Positions 43,530 to 55,826 of a DNA stretch of 64,000 nucleotides are shown here, one piece after another. Location: the NCBI GenBank assembly GCA_028564705.1, contig JAPXFQ010002104.1:558001-622000 (forward strand), in the 5' to 3' direction. The first letter of the stretch is position 1, and each line of letters opens with the position of its first letter. Below the pieces are notes generated by a model. The model saw only the letters and a program-made list of their open reading frames with translations. It ran no database searches and had not been told where the DNA came from. The position numbers and the translations under genes are program-made. This DNA comes from Apricaphanius iberus (lineage: Eukaryota > Chordata > Actinopteri > Cyprinodontiformes > Aphaniidae).

Positions 43530-46500
43530 ATGTCCACCCAAGAAAAAGAGCAATCCAGACCCAAACGCTCAATTCAACCCCCACACTACTTAAAAGACTA
43601 TGAGGTGAGACTAAACAAAACGACTGAAGAAACAGAACTGTCTGAAGATTTAGAGTCAGAAAATACGGATTCTTCCGAAGAATGTTCCTCAGAAGAAACC
43701 ATTGTTTCCGGTCCGGGAGAGGCAAAATCAATACAACCATCTAATGAGCCGGAAGCAGTGGAAACGTCTAATGAGCCGGAAGCAGTGCAAACAACTGTTG
43801 AACCCAACCTTAAAGAAGGGTTTGATGGACCTCAACGCCGTGAGTCCAAGAGTCCACGCCGACAACGCCGTGAGTCCAAGAGTCCACGCCGCCAACGGCA
43901 TGAGTCTCTCAGTCCACGCCGCCAACGCCGTGAGTCCAAGAGTCCACGCCGCCAACGCCGTGAGTCCAATAGTCCACGCCGCCAACGGCGTGAGTCTCTC
44001 AGTCCACGCCGCCAACGCCGTGAGTCTCTCAGTCCACGCCAACGCCGTGAGTCTCTCAGTCCACGCCATCGATGCCGTGAGTCTCAGAGTCCACGCCGTC
44101 AACACCGTGAGTCTCTCAGTCCACGCCGCCAATGCCGTGAGTCTCTCAGTCCACGCCAACGCCGTGAGTCTCTCAGTCCACGCCATCAACGGCGTGAGTC
44201 TCTCAGTCCACGCCAACGGCGTGAATCCAAGAGTCCACGCCGCCAACGTTGTGAGTCTCCCAGTTCACGCCATCGACGCCGTGAATCCAAGAGTCCACGC
44301 CGCCAACGTTGTGAGTCTCCCAGTCCACGCCATCGACGCCGCGAATCGAAGAGTTCACGCCGCCAACGGCGTGAGTGTTCAAGCCCACGCCATCAACGCC
44401 GCGAACCCCAGAGTCCACGATCTGAATTCCGTGAGTCTCCCAGTCCATGCCTTCGACACCGTGAGCCCCAGAGTCCACGCCATCAACGCCGTGAACCCCA
44501 GAGTCCACGACGTCCCTGTCATTCCCCACAGCAGCGTAATGGCAGATACTGCTATTCTCCTGAACACAACTATCAGTCAGCTGAACATAGGAGACCTGCA
44601 TCCTCCTACCCTAACAACAGGTATTCCAGTCACTATCCACAACATGACAGACCTGCCAGCAGATACGAGTCCTCCAGATACAATCCACATCAGCGCATGT
44701 TCTCGCCATCCCGCTGTGAACAGACATATCGAGGGCCAACCCCAACCATTCCTTATTTCGTGAGTGAAGATCCACGAGAATTCACACGTCTCAAGGTTGC
44801 TCTTGATAACCTTTTGCCACGGGATGCTACGCAACAATTCAAATACCAGATTCTGTTGGATTATCTTAAGCTGGAGGAAGCTCTACTTATAGCGGATTCA
44901 TACTGCAGCAGCCGTTACCCCTACAGCGACACTATGGATGCCCTTAATGAACAATACGGACAGCCCCACCAATTAGCATTAAAGCGTATTGCCCAGCTCA
45001 TGGATGAACCAAACATCAAGAGCGGAGATACAAGGTCATTTCGGAAGTTTGCTCTAAAGGTACGAGCTCTAGTAGGAATGCTTGATCAGTTGGGCGACAT
45101 TGGCCTGACGGAGCTAAAATGTGGATCACATGTCTCCAGAATATTAATAAAGTTGCCACACCATCTCCGAGCAGATTTCAAGAGACACATTAACCCTCTT
45201 ATAACACCAATTCCCACTTTAGTACACTTGTCAGATTGGCTAGAGTACGAAGTAACAGTGCAAGAGGATGGCCCACAATTCATTAGCAGCACCAACAGGG
45301 ACCGCATTGCAATCAGGAAAGAGCCAACTCGAGAGGTCCGACCCAAAGGTACCTTTGTGCTCCATGGCAGTGAGCAGAAGCAGTCGGAAGGGAAAACACC
45401 CGATCGGGAATTCAAGCAGAAAGAAATAGAATCAATTAAATTCTGCCCATTCTGTAACACAACCCAGCATTTCTTAAACCAGTGCATGAACTTTAAAATC
45501 CTTACAAGGGACCAAGTATACAACTGGATTCATTCTAACAAGAGATGCTGGAGATGTGGGCGCGAGCATATGTCATCACAATGCACTCTCAAAGCAAAGT
45601 GTAAGAAATGTAAAGGAACGCATTTAGAGGTGCTACACGAGGTAAATGAAAGACAAGACCCCACCCCCATGTCCAGCCGACCAGTCACCCATGACCAACC
45701 GGCCGTCAGCTCTACAGCCGAAACACTGTACGTGGACAGACCAACTAGTAGCAACAAAGTACTGCTCAAAGTCATTCGTGTAATTCTGAGGAATGGGGAT
45801 TCATCAGTTGATACTCACGCTGTGCTTGATGACGGATCGGAACGCACCATTCTGTTACACGATGCAGCTCAAGCTTTAGGTCTCCATGGGAGCCCAGAGG
45901 ATTTACATCTGCGCACTGTACGACAAGACACCTGCATTGTTCATGGTGCCTCTGTGTCATTCACAGTTTCCCCTGTTAACAGCCCCAATCGCAACTACCA
46001 GATACAGCATGCCTTTACCGCTAAAGACTTTGCTCTGGGAAGCCAATCGTACCCAGTAGCTGCTCTAAAGAGGAAATACCACCACCTCAGAGATTTGCCA
46101 ATACCTACCATTGATCATGCACAGCCATTCCTTCTAATAGGGTCCGATCATCCACATCTCATTCTTCCAACAGAGCCAGTCCGACGTGGGCCTCCCGATG
46201 GTCCAGCTGCAGTGAAGACGGCAATGGGATGGACTCTACAAGGACCATCAAGGTACTTAGAGCATTCTCTCCCCTCTGCACAATGTTTATTCACCTCCAC
46301 TCATCCACCCCAAACGGACATCTTCACTCACGTCGAGCGTTTATGGCAGCTGAACATATTGCCGTATCGGAGTGAGAAAGTCGTTACCAGAGCAAGGGAG
46401 GACTCAGACGCACTTCAGACATTGTTAGAGAAAACAGTCAGGGTTGAAGTGGAAGGTGTTCAAAGATATGCTACACCCTTGCTGTGGAAAGGAAACCTAC

Positions 46501-48617
46501 CTCAGCTTAAAGCCCCCAAAGAAGCTGTTCTTCCCCTCCTACGCAGTATTGAAAAAAGGTTAGCAAATGACACCAGCAAGATTACGGCTTACAAAGACGA
46601 AATGAACAAGCTTGTTAACTCAGGCTATATCAAGAAAATCAAACCTGTTGAAGCAGAGTCCAGTCCAGGTTGGTACATTCCCCACCACATGGTGACTCAC
46701 AATGCCAAGAACCGAATAGTGTTTAACTGTTCTTTCAAGTACAAAGGACTGTCATTGAATGAACACATACTCCCTGGGCCTACACTCAGCTCAAGTCTTC
46801 TAGGAGTCTTATTGCGATTCAGAGAGAATGCGGTGGCCATCAGTAGCGATATAAAAGGAATGTTTCACCAGGTACATCTCTTACCCGAAGACCAGCCATA
46901 CTTGCGGTTTCTCTGGCGGAACACCAACACTGAACCTCCTGAAGTGTACCAGTGGTCAGTCCTGCCATTTGGAACAGTCTCGAGCCCCTGCTGTGCAACG
47001 TTCGCTTTGCATACCCATGTGACAAACAGCGGTCAGCCCAACGAAGATGTGAGAACTGCTATCGAACGTTGTTTCTATGTACACAACTGGCTACAGAGTC
47101 TACCTTCAGTGGAACAGGCCAAGTCACTAGCTGATAAGCTACAGGGTCTGCTGGCAAAAGGTGGATTTGAACTCCGTCAATGGGCAACTAGCCACCCAAC
47201 AGTGATTGAACACCTACCAGTAGAGTGCACATCAGAGAGCGCTAAACTCTGGCTCACCCAAAACAATCATGACCCGCAAGAGTTGGCCTTAGGGCTCATG
47301 TGGCATTGCCGTTCAGACACTTTGAGCTACAAACCAGCACCTTCAGTCAGAGAGCAGCCTACCATGAGGGTCATATACAAAGTTCTTGCCAGTCAGTTTG
47401 ATCCGTTGGGATACATCAGCCCGTACATCACTAAAGCCAAGATCCTGGTGCAGAGACTCTGGATGAAAAACCGGGAATGGGATGACCCTGACTTACCGGA
47501 GGATCTGCTCAAAATATGGAAATCCTGGGAAGATGAACTTCCATCCCTTATCGAGATCTCCTTTCCAAGGTGCTACACTGTCCCCAACTCTGACACTTCC
47601 ACCTGCAATAGGACCGTTCACATATTCAGTGATGCTTCAGAGCAAGAATATGGGTCAGTGAGCTACCTCTGCACCTATTCTGAAGATGGTGGCATGCAGG
47701 TATCCTTCCTAGCGGCTAGATCACGCGTGGCACCGAAAAAACAACTTTCAATGCCCAGACTGGAGCTTTGTGCTGCCCTAAGTGGAGCTCAACTTGCAGT
47801 AGTTTTGAAGAAGGAGCTGACCTTGGAAATAGAGGACTACATCTATTGGACCGACTCCACCACAGTTCTAACTTGGCTCCAGTCAGAGTCTTGCAAGTTC
47901 AAAGTTTTTGTTGGGACCAGGATAGCTGAAATTCAAGAACTCTCCAATCCAAAGTCATGGCGATATGTGGACTCACAAAACAATCCCGCAGATGACATCA
48001 CACGTGGAAAGACACTTGCTTATCTCAAACAAGACAACCACTGGAGTCAAGGTCCTGAGTTCCTGAGACAACACCCCTCAAGGTGGCCTGTCAAACCTGA
48101 CACTACAAGGAAGGATACTTCGGAAGAGATGAGGAAATCTGTGTTCTGTGGCCAGATTTCAGACAACACTGCTCCTCCAGGTACTGACCCACACCAGTTC
48201 AGCCGTTTACAAGATTTGCTAGAGACCACCGCCCAGGATTTGCACGGGGTGGCCAGCAAAGATGACAAACCTTCAGCTGAAGGTTACCGGCAGGCTGAAC
48301 TGATTACTCTGAGAAGGGCACAGAGGGACAGTTTCCCCATAGAAGTAGAACATCTGAAGGCTGGGAAACCTGTCCTCTCTGATAGCCGTCTCCTAAAACT
48401 GTCACCTGAGTGGGATCAAGACCGAGGATTGATAAAGGTTGGTGGTCGACTCTGTCATTGCGACCTGACCTCAGACAACCTCCATCCAACTGTACTTGAT
48501 CCAGCACTTTACATCACTAAACTCATTATCAAGGCCTACGATGAGCAGTTACATCATCCCGGTGCTGAAAGAGTCTTTGCGGAGATACGCAGGCGCCATT
48601 GGATTCTGAGGGGGTGA
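43530..48617 (+). pseudogene. BEL/Pao gag-pol, up to internal TGA
   Basis: 1695 codons from the ATG at 43530 (the frame opens earlier, within the LTR). Order: acidic N-terminus; Arg-Ser repeat (43836-44530); conserved Gag core; two zinc knuckles CPFCNTTQHFLNQC and CWRCGREHMSSQC (45440-45600); retropepsin-like AVLDDGSERTILL; RT with SSDIKGMFHQVHLLPEDQPY and LPFGTVSSP; RNase H with HIFSDASEQEYGS, RLELCAAL and WTDSTTVLTWL; and the start of the integrase zinc domain (HHPGAERVFAEIRRRHWIL). The position where the RT catalytic Y-x-D-D normally lies reads YVHN (47076-47087). The frame stops at a TGA (48615-48617) and continues in the same frame after it. Confidence 0.9.
43836..44530 (+). repeat. Coding tandem repeat: Arg-Ser domain in Gag
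   Basis: About 23 copies of a 27/30-bp unit encoding RRESKSPRRQ and variants (RRESLSPRHQ, RREPQSPRHQ). This resembles the RS domains of SR splicing factors, which are phosphorylated on Ser. Because the unit length is a multiple of three, all six frames stay open, producing long spurious ORFs on both strands (43702-44763 plus, 43728-44246 minus). Confidence 0.93.
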
Positions 48618-49631
48618 CAAGCAGTTCGTAAATTCCAGCATGAATGCCCAGAGTGTCAGAAATGGAGAGCCCAGCCAGAAATACCCAAAATGGCCGACTT
48701 ACCTCCAGCTCGTCTCAGGCTTCACCATCCAGCATTCTATTCTACAGGGATGGATTGTTTCGGCCCGCTGGAGGTCAAGATAGGAAGAAGGATTGAGAAG
48801 CGTTGGGGTATTCTTTACAAATGCCTCACAACCAGAGCTGTGTACATTGATCTCCTTGGTAGTCTAGATAGTGATTCCTTCCTTATGTCTTTACGCAGAC
48901 TCATTGCCAGGAGGGGCAAACCCCATGAAGTCCACTCAGACCAAGGGACAAATTTCAGAGGAGGTAAAACCGAGTTAGAGCAGGCCTTTAGTGTTTTAGC
49001 CCCTCTCCTCAAGACGCAGTTGGCCTCACAGCAGATTGACTTTCACTTTAACCCCCCAAAGGCCCCCCACTTTGGAGGAGTGTGGGAAAGAGAGATAAGA
49101 TCTGTGAAATCTTCCCTCCGTACTACCTTGGGCGTGCAGGTTGTCGCTGAAGAAGTGTTGAGAACGGTGTTGGTGGAGATTGAAGGAATACTAAATTCCA
49201 AACCTCTTGGGTACGTGTCGTCTGAAATAGCAGACCCAGATCCCATAACTCCGAATACCCTCTTGATGGGGCGGCATGATTCTGCTTTACCACAGGTCGT
49301 GTATCCTGAAGCTGATCTTCTGAGCAGAAAACGGTGGAGACATAGTCAAGTCCTCAGTGACCAGTTTTGGAGATGCTTTATACAGAACTATTTACCTGCC
49401 TTGCAGACGCGTAACAAATGGACAGAAGACAAGGCTGATCTTAGAATAGGCACTGTGGTCTTGCTGGCCGACCCACAATCTCCAAGAGCCCTCTGGCCTG
49501 TCGGAACAGTTAAAGCAACCCTGCCGGGCAAGGATAACAAGATACGGGCTGCCGAAGTTCAAGTAAAGGGAAGAACCTTTGTCAGACCGGTGGCTCGTCT
49601 TATTAAGTTACCTGCTTTCCCATGTGAATAA
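48618..49631 (+). pseudogene. BEL/Pao integrase part after the TGA
   Basis: Same frame as gag-pol. It starts with the second half of the zinc-binding HHCC domain (HECPECQKW), then the integrase core with GMDCFGPL, VHSDQGTNFRGG and HFGGVWEREIRSV, giving the D, D and E catalytic residues, then the C-terminal domain LWPVGTV. Stop at 49629-49631. An ATG at 48690 is available, but that start would omit the zinc domain. Confidence 0.88.
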
Positions 49632-49683
49632 GACCCCCAACTGGCCTAATGGACACAAATCTGCTCCCAGATTTGGGGGCGGC

Positions 49684-50204
49684 TGTTAAAAAGGCCAGGT
49701 TGTTTCCTATCTGTGCAGTTCTGGCACCCCCTTGTGGCGAGTTTTATTATTATTGTTTAGTTTTAATTAGGCAAGTTTTCGGCCACCTAGAGCTAGGACC
49801 CCCGCTACTCTCCGGGAAGGGAAACGTGACATGTTCGAGTCTCTCCCACAAAGTTGTCATATCATGATTCGTGCGTGCATTAGCAAGTAAGTGAATAACT
49901 GACGGTTTATTAGTGATTTTAGGTTGTTTTCTGTACGCATAGAGATTCATGTTAAGTATAGTATTCAACTTTATTCCAGTTGCGATCTCAGCTAATTAGC
50001 ATTGCACAAACAATCTGTAAAATGGAGTTGTTTATTTTTTCTCTGTATTTGTATTTGCAGGAACCACTTTCATGATTACTAAGTAAAGATGTAAAGAGAA
50101 AACTGGCCTGGTTATTGCTTAAGAGGACAAGATTAGGTTCTAACCGGACTTACTGCAGTGGTTATGACCCCCATAAACCCCTTCATACCAGCATAAATTT
50201 AATA
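49684..50204 (+). repeat. BEL/Pao 3' LTR
   Basis: Preceded by a G-rich tract TTTGGGGGCGGC, the likely polypurine tract (49673-49683). Seven mismatches to the 5' LTR. Confidence 0.92.
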
Positions 50205-50422
50205 CCACTGTGTAAAAACATACAATATTAGCCAAGAAATCAAGTCAAATTAATTCTAATTAGATTATGAGTACTAAAGTGGAAAGATACAGGGGAAAAG
50301 TATCTAACAACTAAAGAGACAGAACTATTCCTTTAAATAAGCATTCCTCTTCCCAAATTAAAATTGACTGACTTGGTTGTAGGTACTCATTTCAACAAAC
50401 TATTCTTTTTAGACATTTACAG

Positions 50423-50907
50423 TAGGGTGGCAAAAATACCACTTTTTTCAAACCGATATGATACCGATACTTGAATTTGAATACTTGCCGATAGCGAGTA
50501 CCGATAACGATACTTCTACCACACAAAAAAATGCAATGAATTGGAAGACAGATTTTATTTTCTTCCTGTTTGATACAACAAATGATGAAATAAATAAAAA
50601 AACTAAAATAAAAATGATTGTGATGGATTGGCGACCTGTCCAGGGTGTATCCCGCCTCTCGCCCGTTAACAGCTGGAGATAGGCACCAGCCCCCCCGCGA
50701 CCCCTGGCGGACTAAGCAGTTCAGAAAATGGATGGATGGATGGAAAATAAAAATGATCACAAAACGAAAAAGTTTAAGTGAAAAAAAAAAAGTTTTGTGA
50801 AATTATTGCAAAATCTACACATTTTAAGTATCGGTTCATGGTATCGGTTCACTTTAACCAATACAGTACATAAGGACGGTATCTGCCCCAATACCGGTGC
50901 ATCCCTA
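50423..50907. mobile_element. hAT-like element with nested insert
   Basis: Ends TAGGGTGGCAAAAATACC and, on the other strand, TAGGGATGCACCGGTATTGG. Near-identical 8-bp flanks ATTTACAG (50415-50422) and CTTTACAG (50908-50915) fit a hAT target duplication. The interior contains ACCGATAC repeats and a nested fragment at 50620-50748 (GGATTGGCGACCTGTCCAGG, then a GGAT tail), a 3' end of another retroelement. Confidence 0.6.
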
Positions 50908-51603
50908 CTTTACAGCCTTAAAAATATTCAAAGTAATACAAACTTCAACTTCTGAATCTTACAATTTGCACCACTGGGGTCATAAGTGGAAAAAGGAAAG
51001 AGTTTATCCATAAATAAGTCAGTTTAAAATGATACAGGGGTCAAAGAAAAACTACAGCAATAGCTTTTGTGTCTACCCATATTTTGTAGTGACTTTGTCA
51101 GGAGATCACACAGGTATTGATTTATTTTCTTTGATGTATAGACATTTAGTGACGGTCCGTAATCGAAACCACTGCCTTCAGGAGCGAGTCTTCAGCAGCA
51201 AAGTATCTGCTCCATGAGCACTGTTGTCGGTGAGACATTGGTGGAAGTCTCTGCTTTAATAAGACCAATGTCTGTCGAATATCCAACTTAAAACTAACTT
51301 CACCGCGGTTCTGACAGGTTGAATGAAATTCCAAAATAAAATATGAAAAAAATGTATTTAAAATATTCTTTGGACTGATGAATGCAAGATCAGTCTCTAT
51401 CACAACAGTCACAAGAAAATTGCATGGGGAAAGTGTGGAATGGGTCAAAACCAAAAGAATAACACATCATCTGAAGTGCATGATGTGAAACAGCACAGAC
51501 ACGGCTGAATTTGCTAAGTGATTTCAGTGTTTAATAATGCATAATAGTGACGACACAAAACATGCACCCCAGGAAATTACTGAAGCAAAGGAACTAAATA
51601 TTC

Positions 51604-51604
<1 letters not shown>

Positions 51605-51647
<43 letters not shown>

Positions 51648-51660
51648 TAGATAGATAGAC
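51605..51660. repeat. (GACA)n(GATA)n microsatellite
   Basis: About eleven GACA units followed by three GATA units. Confidence 0.95.
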
Positions 51661-51984
51661 CTGCGGGATTCTTCACACAGGGTGATAGAGATTCAGAGTT
51701 TGCTACAAACACATTCAGGGTTTATTCATGACATATTCATGATTCAAGCTTTACATTAATTCAAGTGGGTGCAATATTAACAGATGACTTATTAACTTGA
51801 AAGTTGTCTTTATTGCAAGGTGACTAAAAATGCAGAGTCGCTGCTTCATGTATGCACAGGTCTAGGAGCCAACTGTGCAGACGGACCTATAAAAAAGGAT
51901 GTGTGGTATCATATTTAATGTTGTAATTCTCCAGTGCCTTGGTAAAACGCTCATTGTCCATGCTGAAAAAAAAAATTACTGATG

Positions 51985-52240
51985 ATTCAGTACCAAACCC
52001 CAGACGGTCTCGGCAGATGACCGCTTATGCGGAGCCTGGTTCTGCTGGAGGTTTCTTCCTGTTAAAAGGGAGTTTTCCTCTCCACTGTCGCTTCATGCTT
52101 TCTCAGTGTGAGAGATTGTGTGGTTCTCTAATTCCTAGATTAAACATTGTATTGTAATAACTTTTCTTGTAAAGTGCCTTGAGATGACATTTGTTGTGAA
52201 ATGGCGCTATATAAATAAACTGAAATGAATTGAATGATTG
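51985..52240 (-). repeat. Dispersed fish repeat copy, reversed
   Basis: Reads GAGCCTGGTTCTGCTGGAGG, then GAGTTTTCCTCTCCACTGTC, and ends TATATAAATAAACTGAAATG. It is the reverse of the family at 38112-38395 and 42047-42385. Confidence 0.7.
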
Positions 52241-54640
52241 CCTCAAAAGATTCAGGGGGCAAACAAGCTTTTTAATTAATATATAGCAAATATGCATATA
52301 TTAATTAAAAAGGTGAGACTTCTTTCCAGCCGGTATCACTCCCTGTTTCCTTGTGTGTAAATCTCTGTTGACTTAATTGTCCCCAAGGTGTCCTGCGTCT
52401 CCCTAATTCATTTCCTATTGTTTAAATGACCCTCATTGTCCTCACGTTTTTCCCAAGTCCTTGTCAATTCTTCCCTCCATCTGTGGTCTAGTCAATATCC
52501 AGTACTCCTACGGTTGGACTTTTTGCAATAAAATAGGAAATAACTTATCTGAGCTGATCTCTGCATTTGAAACATTTAACCTCCAAACTCATGATAGCAC
52601 GTGCCTGTTAATTTGAAATGTCATGCTTACCATGGGTGTTTTTCTCTTTAGCTCTGTTAACTGTTGGAGCTTTACATGTTTTGGAAGCATGCCGCTTCAA
52701 AAATAGAACCTAATCCTATTTTTAGCATTGCGGCAAGACGCTTCTGCCATATCGCAAGCACATATGCAATAAAACGATGTGTAAGACGCTGTTCTTCCAT
52801 ACAAGTTAATAAGATATATTAATTTTGTTTTCAAACTCTAAGAAGGGACCTCAAAGTATCCCTTCAGTGTCCATTCTTGAAGGAAATATCATAGAGATGG
52901 TTCATTCGTGTCTTGCTTCTGTAATTCTTCTGTAATTCTCTCTTTAGAGGCCCAGTGTGTAACAAATTTGGCTTTTTATGAATACAAATCAAGTACTGCT
53001 TTCATAAATATGTATTTACCGAGGTCTAATCACAATCACTTTATCATGAAAGTCTTCTCATGTCTTAGAATACGTTAGCCGAAAGGGGTTAAACTTGTTA
53101 GCGTTACATGTTTTAGCCAGTGTTGTCGGGGGGAGGGGGAGAGGTGAAGAGAAGAAACGAGCATAGAGGACTGTGAATCATAGTTTTCAATTTCAATGTA
53201 GGACCATCCGTGCTCTTTGTGGCATGAGAGGGAGGAAACCATACCACAGAGAAGAAAAAGAAATAACCGGGAGAAAACAAGAATATACATCGTTGGAGCG
53301 TTTACCAGATGGAGATTATTCATGAGGGACACGAACTTGAAGACTGACATGGATGTTGCAGGGTTTCTGCTGGACAGGTTAGCTAATTACATGAAACAAT
53401 GAAGTTCATGTTAGCGTTATGATTGACATAGGACAGGTTAGTCCAGCAAATAGTTTTAAAATCTTCCATTTAACTCGGACAATTTAATCCGTGACTTCTG
53501 CAGCAGTAATTACGTGTTAAAAACGGCAAGAAGCCAGAGAACACTGCTCAGTTGTTTGCATTCACTGAATGCACCACTAGTTAGAGGTAATTCTTACACA
53601 CGGGGGCTTTAATGTATATAACTAATATTAATTCTGTTTTATACTTTTCTACCTTTCTTCTAAATGCTTATATCATATGGCACTTTGTTGAATTTCCCCT
53701 TATAAGGACAATGAAGGATTAATCTATTCTATTGAGGATTCTTTCATCTGCAAGCCCCTATAGATAATATTGTGAAGAAACTCGAACTCAGACTGGGAGT
53801 TTTCTTTCAAAAATAAACTAGGTTTTCCTTTGAGAAGAAAAAAAATAGAAATAAAATTGCTAGTCACTGCAGCATTGTGGATTATGGAGGCGTTTTGTAT
53901 GTGAATGCCTCAGCTCAATGTCTTCATAATTCTGACCTTAAAATCATGCCTCTGTGAGGCTTATTACTAACTATAAAGCGATGACCCATGTTTGTGAATT
54001 GTATTCTCAAGTGGGAAAGCCATCTTGGCTGTCTGAAATAGATAGGAATTCAGAGGCTTGAGGAATAGATTACAGAGGACTTGGAGAAGTACAGAGAGGA
54101 ACCTTGGAAAGGGAACGCAGAAAGTTGGTTAAGGGTAAAACAGCCAAATAATCACTCGTGCTCAGGACATTTACAAGAACACAAAGGGCTAGAGGTTCCA
54201 TAGAAGGCAGACACTCAGACACTGAATGTCAGACAGCAAGCTCCTTAACAAGCCAGCCAGACGAAGTTGATCAGCTGCAGGTGCACAAGCAAGCAGTAAC
54301 AGCAGCTCCGTCTTCCAGAACCAATCGATGGTTGCATGCTCCGATGGCGCCATCTGGAGGAAAACGCACAAAAAACCGAACAGGCAACCCAAACCTGCTG
54401 ACAAAAAGTTATAGGACGGCCAGCTTTATAAGGTTGATGAGGAGAGATGTTAAAATGAGATCTATGCAGAATTTTGTGGAATTGTACTTCAGATTAGGTT
54501 TAACAAACAAAAAAACACTCTTTTTGGTCTCAGAACTTGAATGAAGATGCAGGAAAATAATTATTTTTCATAGAAGCAACCCATCTCATAAATTAAGGAT
54601 GTTTTCCTTCTTGCTCGCTGTGGGCCTGATACTCCTTAGT
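52241..54640. other. Gene-free intergenic stretch
   Basis: No supported gene. ORFs at 53217-53402 and 54158-54544 have no domain signatures or splice context. 52930-53720 has the look of an old interspersed repeat, family not recognised. Confidence 0.45.
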
Positions 54641-55826
54641 ATAAAATACACATCCTATGTAGATATAAAAACGCATCGAAGTTCCTCCTTTCAAAACAGA
54701 AGTCCCATATTGAGTCCTCAAAATGGAAGCCATAGAATCAGAGCACATTATACAGCTCAATGATCTATACACATTCAAATTTCTGAATATAATACACACA
54801 AACAAATATGGCATGTTGCCATGTCTGTGTTTAATCTACATACTCTACATATACAGATGTATACAGTCTGATTAATAAATATTTAAACAATTATTATACA
54901 AATTATAAATTTAAATTATACAATTTAAACAATTTCAGTCATTTAAGAGGTCCATTTCAATAAAAAAATCAACTGAATCAACTGTATTTTTGGAGATATG
55001 AATTAACTATTTGGATTGTAATTGTGATGTTTCAGCAGAGCAGTGTGTTTGCTGACCTCAGACACATTTGAGCGATCTATAATACTTGTATTACTTGTAA
55101 TAGCCATGCTTTTTCTCCTTGCTTTATCACCGTGGTGATGCTGCCTTTCATTCTAATTACGTATTTTACCTCCTCTTATTTCTTTATGAGGTTTTCTGCC
55201 TCTGACGGGGTAAAGTAAGCCGTCCATTTGCCTTGATTAATAAGTGATGATCGGGTCTAGTTGAGGATGGCGTGAGCGTGCACTTATCCAGGATAGGTTA
55301 ATGAATCCACCTAGGTTAAGGAATTCTTGTTTGCTCATCCTGGATTCTTGGCTCAGTGACTTCCAAAAATGAGCTGAAAAAATCCCAGGCTAATTTGAAA
55401 TTGCCTCGATTAAATTAACATAACAGTTCACTCCAAGCTTATTCAGTTCTACGAAGGCAGCCACCATCAATCAATGCTAAATAAGTGAGAATGGAAGGAC
55501 AGAAAAGAGCCGTGTTCTTCTCTCAAGCTGTGAAAGAATTATTAATGCAGCCTTTGAGCATCAAAAATAAATCATAACCAATAATGGAATAATGGGAAAC
55601 CAATAATGGAGAACACCAACTGTATAACCAATTCTTGTGAGGCAGCATTGTATATTAATATGAATTAGGGGGTTTTGGTATGGACGTTTTAGAGTGTGGC
55701 ACACAGACAGTGAGCGCTGAGAAACGCTCCTGACTGTAAACTTCTAAACGTTTGTTAATAGTTATATTACCCGCAGAGTGACATCACATGGGTCGTCCAA
55801 TCACATTCATTGTGCTAAAATAAGGG

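Larger units (their letters stand above)
42970..50204 (+). mobile_element. BEL/Pao LTR retrotransposon
   Basis: A 7235-bp element lying between genes B and C: two 521-bp LTRs, a tRNA-Tyr primer binding site, and one gag-pol frame in the order Gag, protease, RT, RNase H, integrase. It is flanked by CCAC on both sides (42966-42969 and 50205-50208), a 4-bp target duplication. The LTRs differ at 7 of 521 positions (1.3%), so insertion is fairly recent. The copy is damaged: an internal TGA and an altered RT active site. No envelope-like frame is present. Confidence 0.93.

Noticed and set aside
43836..44530. CRISPR-like array of 30-bp repeats
   Set aside because: Units are contiguous with no spacers, vary by codon, and encode an in-frame protein repeat in a eukaryotic retroelement.
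43728..44601. Minus-strand ORFs with AWTERLTAL and GVHGVDGVD repeats
   Set aside because: Antisense shadows of the same coding repeat, with no independent support.
43702..44763. 353-residue plus-strand ORF rich in SVHA/VSLSVHA repeats
   Set aside because: It is the +1 shadow of the Arg-Ser repeat in BEL/Pao Gag. A repeat unit of 27/30 bp keeps every frame open; the real frame continues into zinc knuckles and RT.
42970..50204. Endogenous retrovirus with envelope
   Set aside because: Protein order and motifs are BEL/Pao, and no envelope-like frame lies between the integrase stop (49631) and the 3' LTR (49684).
54158..54544. 128-residue plus-strand ORF between BEL/Pao and gene C
   Set aside because: No recognisable domain and low-complexity composition. 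I could not support it as a gene; transcript data would be needed to change this.
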